Positions 57,593 through 64,000 of a stretch of 64,000 bases of DNA are shown here, one piece after another. Below the pieces are notes generated by a model that did not search any database, was not told where the DNA came from, and saw only the letters and a list, made by a program, of their open reading frames with translations. Positions within the stretch are counted from its first letter, which is position 1; every line of letters begins with the position of its first letter. Source of the DNA: Macrobrachium rosenbergii (lineage: Eukaryota > Arthropoda > Malacostraca > Decapoda > Palaemonidae); the NCBI RefSeq assembly GCF_040412425.1, contig NC_089762.1:18996202-19060201 (forward strand), in the 5' to 3' direction. The translations under genes were made by a program, and so were the position numbers.

Positions 57593-57600
<8 letters not shown>
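57248..57600. other. Unique sequence, nothing recognised
   Basis: Contains a poly-A run at about 57,329-57,343. No gene is supported. Confidence 0.4.

Positions 57601-57675
<75 letters not shown>
57601..57675. repeat. (CT)n microsatellite
   Basis: About 37 CT dinucleotides. Confidence 0.97.
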
Positions 57676-57678
<3 letters not shown>

Positions 57679-59044
57679 GCATTTCTCTATAATATTTAAT
57701 GTACTTTATCATAATAATACAAAATTTAGCTGTCATACATATTCTGTGGGGACGTATTGGTGGCATACACATTTCCTTTTTAATGTTATTTCATTCTGTA
57801 AAGTTCTGGCAAGCAGATTCTCCGAACCATTTGCGACGTTCATCATTGTTTTCTTATTTTTTGGCCAGACATCTTGCAGCAATGTATTTCCCTCTTCCCT
57901 TGCAGCGACCCTCTTTTAAAAGCTTCTTAACCTCTTCTGTATATTGTGAATGCCTTCTTCCTGTTACCAGCCATTGCCTTCCAGCCCTCCTCCTCCTCCT
58001 CCTCCTCCTCCTCCTCGACCCTTCGTCTTTCCTTATTCGTCCGTTCTTCATCTTCTTCTCCTAAGAGGACTTCAGTGCTTCAGGAAGCGAGGCTTTTGCC
58101 ATTGTTTTATGGAAAAAAGGTGAACGAGCAATAGATTTATAGTCCGTTCAAGAATTGGCCCCCGTTCAATTTTTGCCCTGGCCAATCGTCTGGCCGGATG
58201 GATAGCTGAAGAGGAGGGAGAGAAGGGAAATATTTATAAATGAAGAGAGATCAAGATGGAGAAAATGCGGAAGGAGAAATGACGAGGAAAAAAGGGAGGG
58301 GGAAGAAGAATAATTCAGTTTTGTTTCGATCGTTGAGTTTATTATTATCTTACCGTTAAAGGGGAGAGGTTTAGTATAAATTAGAAATAGAAGTTGAAGG
58401 AAGAAGACGTAATTGCGTTCATTTCATTCATTATTTTTTCATGTAAAAAAGAAATAGAGGGAAGAGAAGTAATTAAAAGCATTAGCACTGTAATGGAAAC
58501 GGAGGTGAGAAAAAATGCGATAATTACATCCCTTTGGGAGCAGCAGTTCTGAAATAAAGTGGTGATGAAGGAAAAGGGAATTGTTGGACCATTAACATAT
58601 TGAAGCGTATAAGAATGCAGTTAACTTTACAGAAGAAAAATAAAGACAGATTTTTCTAAGGCGCCGCCAGGAGAAAATAGCCGTGTAGTTTATGCCGCGA
58701 TAATGAAGAATGATTGAAGGAAGGCCTGTAATGGAATGAAGGGCCTCGTAGAAATGGACGAAGAATGCCGTTGCTGCTGTGACGTCCAGCAAGACGTTTA
58801 TTATGAAGATGAATGACTTCATCAGAGAAAAATACAGGGTGGCAGAGGTGGCCGCCGACGCAAAAGGATTGTTTTGCCCGGAAAGGAAAGGAAAGGAAAG
58901 GAAAGGAAGGAAGAGGCCGGCCAGAATTTAGGGGCCGCTTTATTGTGGTTGTCTTATTGCAAGGGTTTTTTGTTAACGCCCCGTAAAGTTTCACTTTGAT
59001 TATGCCACATGGTGCACAACATTTACTCATTTTAGCAAATGATC

Positions 59045-59045
<1 letters not shown>
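57676..59045. other. AT-rich sequence with short simple repeats
   Basis: Contains (CCT)n at 57,986-58,016 and (GGAAA)n at 58,879-58,908. Two frames of about 120 codons (57,699-58,064 plus; 58,656-59,030 minus) have non-coding composition (poly-Leu over CCT, Ser/His/Pro-rich) and no splice context. No gene is supported. Confidence 0.4.
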
Positions 59046-59110
<65 letters not shown>

Positions 59111-59168
59111 TATATTTATATTTATATTTATTATATACAGTATACACACACACACACACACACACACA
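59046..59168. repeat. Compound (TA)n(TATTTA)n(CA)n microsatellite
   Basis: Interrupted TA repeats to 59,106, four TATTTA-like units, then (CA)13 ending at 59,168. Confidence 0.95.
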
Positions 59169-59240
59169 ATGGAGAGGGCTGACAGGAAACAGCGACCCCA
59201 TATAGAAATGAGCAAAGCTGAAGACAAAGAGGAAGATAGG

Positions 59241-59394
<154 letters not shown>

Positions 59395-59604
59395 CATGCA
59401 TATCAAATATGTATATTTATTTTTTACTTTAGTTTCAAATACTTCAGCATGTCATAAGCGTATTTTTGCTTCGTTTGCTTTCCCAATATCTTAATTCTCC
59501 TTCAAATTGCGTTCCAGCATGGCTCCTTTCATTTATTGTCATTATTAATTCGTAATCAGTTATAGACTACTCTCTTTCTTTTAAGGTACCAGTTAGGATG
59601 TCAA

Positions 59605-59609
<5 letters not shown>

Positions 59610-59653
<44 letters not shown>
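59610..59653. repeat. (CT)n microsatellite
   Basis: About 22 CT dinucleotides. Confidence 0.96.
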
Positions 59654-59656
<3 letters not shown>

Positions 59657-60017
59657 GACGAAGAGGTGATGGAAATTATTTTCGTCATTAAGTTTTCACA
59701 ACACTGTAACTGCTATGTTTGACGTGTTTTGAACTGGGAACAAAAGTGCAGTTTTATCTTTCTTCCCACAATAATGTTTCTGAAAGCATCAGACACGAAA
59801 ATAAATGATGTTTGGCATTATGACGGGTTTTGATCTCAGAAAAAAAACATGCAATAATGATTTAGGACAGATCTCCTGCTAAGATCTACACAGGTTTTGT
59901 CCATACAGACGAAATCCCCTTGAAAGTATTTGACCTGAGAGCCGAAAGGGAAAGCTGCCTCCCTTAGCTGTGTTCACTTGTGACAACTATTTACCTTTTT
60001 CTTGTTTTTCCTGGTGA
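59654..60017. other. Unique sequence, nothing recognised
   Basis: No coding frame, repeat or RNA gene is supported. Confidence 0.4.
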
Positions 60018-60217
60018 GTTTGTTCGTTTTTTGTTTTGTGTCCTTGCTCTCGGGTTCCTTTCGCTTTTGGGTTTAGTGTTTATATTATCGTATGGTTTTT
60101 TTTTATATTAGTTTGAGTTTGTTTGTTTTTTTATTTTATGTCCTTGCTCTTGGGTTCCTTTCGCTTTTGGTTTTAGTGTTTATATTATCGTATGGAATTT
60201 TTTTTTTATATTAGTTT
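60018..60217. repeat. 100-bp tandem duplication
   Basis: Two successive 100-bp copies share gtccttgctct(c/t)gggttcc, tttcgctttt and tagtgtttatattatcgtatgg, with a few substitutions and T-run length changes. Confidence 0.92.
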
Positions 60218-60260
60218 TCATGTGATTTAGTCTTTTTGTAGTTTGGCTTTGTTCTTCTAG

Positions 60261-60263
<3 letters not shown>

Positions 60264-60332
<69 letters not shown>
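60264..60332. repeat. (GA)n microsatellite
   Basis: About 34 GA dinucleotides. Confidence 0.97.
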
Positions 60333-60340
<8 letters not shown>

Positions 60341-60568
60341 AGCAACCATGGGAATTTCTTTTTCCTAAATTTTGCGGGCGAAATACTTGAGTGGGTACCC
60401 ATTCGTAGTGTTTCTTATTCAAACAGCGTGTGTGAGAGAGAAACTTAATTAAGACCTCCAGTAAAGCAGCGGCTATATAGAAATGCAGGTTGAAGAAATT
60501 TCTCGCACAGCTGTTGTCCATTTGTAAGACGGGTAACGAAAGTGAAATTTAATGCAAATAACAGACCA

Positions 60569-60570
<2 letters not shown>

Positions 60571-60638
<68 letters not shown>
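60571..60638. repeat. (GA)n microsatellite
   Basis: About 34 GA dinucleotides. Confidence 0.97.
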
Positions 60639-60641
<3 letters not shown>

Positions 60642-62135
60642 ACTCTACTGTTGTGAACAGAAATACGTTGACATCAGCAGCACATGGGACCAAATACCAC
60701 ATAAATAAATATAAAGCCTCTAATTATGTTGATTTGGCGCGACATACGCCATGCGACCAGAATACTTATGAGCCGATTTGTTTTTCTGGCCCGGTCCCTG
60801 TTGCTTATTTACCTTTCGCTCTTTTCTCATTCGTTTTGCTTGTTTCTCCTCTTTCTGTAAAGGAAGTGAAGTCAGCGCGGTTAGTTATAACGATGAGCTG
60901 TCTTTTGTGTTCTGCCGTGATTTGTGGTCGTGTCAGAAGAAATAACTGTTGTTTTAGTTAGACGTTTGTAGAGTTGTCTTTCACAGGTGTTTTCATTATC
61001 GCTCCGTATTTGTGGACGTTGGTGGGTTTATTTTCTGGCGAAACATTTCCCTGGGTCAAAGCTCAAGACTCGAATGTTTGGTGGCTCTGTTTGTTTAATG
61101 CTTGCAGACCTTATCCTTAATACTGGTTTCACAGTGCTATGTTGGAATCAACATAGTTGAATGAAGACTTCATTATGTAGTAAAAGTAAGCGTATGGATA
61201 GTTATTATTATGGAAGAGTTATTTGTTTACAGCTTTGTATTACCATCAGAGCCTTTGCTGTGGATGCAGGAAATCAAATTTCTTCGGGTTTATATATCTT
61301 ATAAGAAGTGTATATTAGTTCTTACAATGACTGATACTAAATACATACATACCTACATACCTGAACCTTGAATGTGGTAGCCACCTTCCTCGCATATCTC
61401 ATTGGCTGGTGACTCATCTCTAATAGAGTCCCTTCAGACTACACCGGCTACTGTACCCTGATAGTCATTTCGACCGGTCTTGTACTCAACCTGCTGCCCT
61501 TTATCTGGCTCCTTTCGCTAGGAGAAAAGATGGGGATAGGAAAAGAGGATAAGAACTAATCAAGGAAAAATGTAATAGATGTACCCTTGTTGACGTAAGA
61601 CTGTAAGTCGGGAAAACGGAAGCAGGAAGATGGTTCCCGAACTTGGTAGTTAAAAGAAAGAAACGAGATTATTCAATTCATATTTTGTTTTTCGGGAGAT
61701 GATAGTAATGTTTTTATGTAATAATAATGTATTTATGTGGTGGGCGAGTACTTGCTTGTTTCTCCACGAAGTCCATGCAGCGTTGTAGTTATTATATACC
61801 TTCAGACTGAGTAATCATTCACTGCCCGAGGGGTGGAAACATTATTGGCAAACCTTGTTTTTCATGTTCAGAAGTGGGCTTGTCGAGTTTTTGGAGCTGG
61901 GTTATTTGGTTGGTTGCTTTCCTCAGCTTTTCGGGTTTACTTTCAGTTTATAGCAGATTTCCCCTTTTCATATTCTATTCTTTTCTTAGCTGTAAAGACA
62001 AGCGTTCTAGAAATGTAAAAATCATAGCTGTTAGTTTTAGAAACTCGACTTAGGAGAATTGTGAGCATTACCTTGTTGGTTTCTGTGAATGTCACAAGTG
62101 TCATATAACTTGCGCCATTTCTCTTCTCACTGTAG
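60639..62135. other. AT-rich sequence, nothing recognised
   Basis: No gene or known repeat was recognised over about 1.5 kb. It ends in the pyrimidine tract and acceptor preceding the exon candidate at 62,136. Confidence 0.4.
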
Positions 62136-62197
62136 AAAGGCTGGAAAAATCCGAGACGAAATCCGTATTAAAATGTGTCTGAGTGAATGGCGAGGAG
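62136..62197 (+). CDS. Possible internal exon, 62 bp
   Basis: The acceptor gccatttctcttctcactgtag and donor gag|gtaaaa bound an open frame (phase 2 in, phase 1 out) reading KAGKIRDEIRIKMCLSEWRG. The two other frames are less protein-like, and one has an early stop. The entry phase is compatible with the exit phase of the 55,567 exon. No family is recognised. Confidence 0.3.
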
Positions 62198-62901
62198 GTA
62201 AAAGACAACATTGATGTCTGTGTAGACGAAGGGCCCAACGTAAGAAGAGTCGGCAGTTTATCTGATTAATAGAATTCAAACATCACCTCCCCCATCCACT
62301 CAGCACCACTCTCTATTTTTTGTGTAAGTTTTCGTAAACATTTGTCTTAATAATGGTACCTTATGTATTTATTTCATAATTCTTATTGTTTTGCCCTTGG
62401 TCTTGAACAGTTTGTGCTCTTACACCCATTTTCTTTTAGTGCTCTGTTTTTTCCACAATATTTAAGTAAAACTAGACGCTCAGAATTTCGTAAAGTTGCC
62501 TCCGCCATTAATATTCTAGCTTTATTATTTGTTGAAAGATTTAAGCGTTTCAAAGGTATCTAACTATGCACACAAAGCTTTTACAATATGAAATGCGAAA
62601 GTTCCACGATGGGCAAATGATAGTTCCAAAGCGGCAACCATGTAACCAAAGTTCCTTTCTCTTTCTCCCCACCCTCTTTCCTCATTCAAATGGCACTAAG
62701 CTCTAGCAAATAGATTGCTCTCATTTTTCTCTGATGTCTTGAGTTGAGTTTTGCTGCATCTGGGTTTGGAGATACAAGAGTTTCATCAGTATTCGACACA
62801 AACCTTAAATTCCACCGAAACCCGGATGATTTCTTTTAGAATAATTATTCATAAAAATGACTGGGTTTAAAGTATTTGCATAGAATTGTAAATTGTTGTC
62901 A
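62198..62901. other. AT-rich sequence, nothing recognised
   Basis: A 66-codon frame at 62,363 lacks an ATG start and recognisable content. No gene is supported. Confidence 0.4.
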
Positions 62902-62902
62902 C

Positions 62903-62961
<59 letters not shown>
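62902..62961. repeat. (ATT)n microsatellite
   Basis: About 20 ATT trinucleotides. Confidence 0.97.
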
Positions 62962-62964
<3 letters not shown>

Positions 62965-63038
62965 GTCAACGGTTCCATCTCATTGCGATGATTTTCCCTC
63001 TGTTCCTTGTAGCAATCTTGTGAGATTCTTCCTAACAT

Positions 63039-63040
<2 letters not shown>

Positions 63041-63112
<72 letters not shown>
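63041..63112. repeat. (CT)n microsatellite
   Basis: About 36 CT dinucleotides, followed at once by ccaacag, an acceptor consensus. Confidence 0.97.
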
Positions 63113-63116
<4 letters not shown>

Positions 63117-63118
63117 AG

Positions 63119-63284
63119 GATAGTCACTTCTGTTTTGAAGATTTGTATGTTAGGAGTTTATTTGTACGCTTTAGTAGTTGTTATTGTATTCGTGGTCATA
63201 TTTAAGATAATTGTTGCAGTAATTATTGTCAGCTGGGAAAGTGGAATGTATGATTCACGTATTATTGATTTTTGTCCAGTATAA
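63119..63284 (+). CDS. Weak terminal-exon candidate with a membrane-like segment
   Basis: After ctctctccaacag the frame entered in phase 2 is open for 54 codons to TAA. It reads IVTSVLKICMLGVYLYALVV and continues hydrophobic for about 17 more residues before WESGMYDSRIIDFCPV. A hydrophobic peptide is what AT-rich DNA often encodes by chance, so this is a weak call. Confidence 0.15.
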
Positions 63285-63625
63285 TTAGTTGTTCAGCACA
63301 TAACCAAAAACTCCTCTGTATATTTTGACTACTAGTGTATCAGCATTTAAAAATTTTACTCGCATTGTATGGCTAAACATAATGCTGTACTGTACATGTT
63401 CATTATTTACTAAGTAACATGTGAATTATATGTTTATTCGCATAAGGAAAAACTGCCCACTTCCTCCTTATTTATTATCATCATATTGGCGTAATATCCC
63501 CACTGTTGTTGTTGTAGTCACTTGTGGTATTTCTCTTTAGTTCCCGAAGTCTGTATTTTACCCTCTCCGTGTGTTGCTTTGTGTTTGCTTCGCTTTGTTG
63601 TCATAGTGATGAGAGTGACCTTTAT

Positions 63626-63626
<1 letters not shown>
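63285..63626. other. AT-rich sequence, nothing recognised
   Basis: No gene or known repeat was recognised. Confidence 0.4.

Positions 63627-63692
<66 letters not shown>
63627..63692. repeat. (CT)n microsatellite
   Basis: About 33 CT dinucleotides. Confidence 0.97.
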
Positions 63693-63696
<4 letters not shown>

Positions 63697-63792
63697 AGTT
63701 TTTACACATCGGTATGATATCATGAAACGGGGACCACTTAACATTGTTTACCCACACCGACAGCATTGTAGCAAACTTGTAAGCAGTCGACA

Positions 63793-64000
63793 AGGATACA
63801 GAGAACAGCTTCAGACAGAGGTATCAACACTATTGTTCCTCATTATGATCCTTACACCCAAATGACTATGGTTGAATAGATAGGCAAGAGGGCCTACTAT
63901 GCAATTTCTAGCCTATCTATTCAACCATAGTCATTTGGGTGTATGGATCATAACGGGGAACAGTAGTGTTGATATCTCTTTCCGAAACTGTCCCCTGACT
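63793..64000. mobile_element. Large palindrome cut off by the window end
   Basis: gaggtatcaacactattgtt...tggttgaatagataggc (63,818-63,885) pairs with gcctatctattcaaccatag...tagtgttgatatctc (63,911-63,977) around a 25-base loop. Pairing continues more loosely outward (left acagagaacagcttcagaca against right ttccgaaactgtcccctg) and is still going at base 64,000. No coding capacity. Likely another foldback element. Confidence 0.8.

Noticed and set aside
57699..59030. Two frames of about 120 codons on opposite strands
   Set aside because: One crosses (CCT)n and is poly-Leu/Ser. The other crosses (GGAAA)n and is Pro/Ser/His-rich. Neither has coding context.

Overview
The window looks like a piece of a large, repeat-rich animal nuclear genome, most likely a decapod crustacean. 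The reasons are the very dense long (GA/CT)n and (TA)n microsatellites, tRNA-derived SINEs with clean target-site duplications, kilobase tandem arrays, long AT-rich stretches without genes, and exon-sized open segments bounded by GT-AG signals. Decapod is an inference from repeat style. There are no operons, ribosome binding sites or other prokaryotic features.

Layout. 52-1330: a 28-bp minisatellite. 1.3-9.5 kb: AT-rich intergenic or intronic DNA with GA/CT tracts, two copies of one SINE family (each with a 10-bp target-site duplication), a 204-bp tandem duplication and a possible minus-strand terminal exon. 9.55-28.8 kb: about 19 kb of GC-rich satellite, with 98/99-bp units at the left and 92-bp units at the right, about 200 units in all. 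29.27-30.89 kb: the only convincing long gene, an intronless minus-strand reading frame for a 539-residue coiled-coil protein. Its 5' side abuts an imperfect palindrome whose two arms can both encode the same short peptide. 31.49-34.92 kb: a palindromic transposon-like element whose interior has become a 97-bp tandem array of hairpins, followed directly by an inverted remnant of the 9.5-28.8 kb satellite. 35-64 kb: AT-rich DNA with microsatellites, several foldback elements (some lying exactly between (TA)n tracts), further SINEs, and a scatter of short plus-strand exon candidates (best 55,567-55,708, 53,324-53,426, 62,136-62,197 and 44,275-44,330).

How it fits together. Most of the window is repeat. 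The plus-strand exon candidates between about 44 and 62 kb could be exons of one or more long-intron genes (the 55.6 kb and 62.1 kb candidates have compatible phases), but nothing links them apart from splice-site signals and open frames. The most unusual parts are the transposon-to-satellite conversion at 31.5-34.9 kb, the head-to-head coding palindrome at 30.9-31.1 kb, and the satellite that has no stop codon in any minus-strand frame of its 98-bp consensus. No function is claimed for any satellite reading frame.
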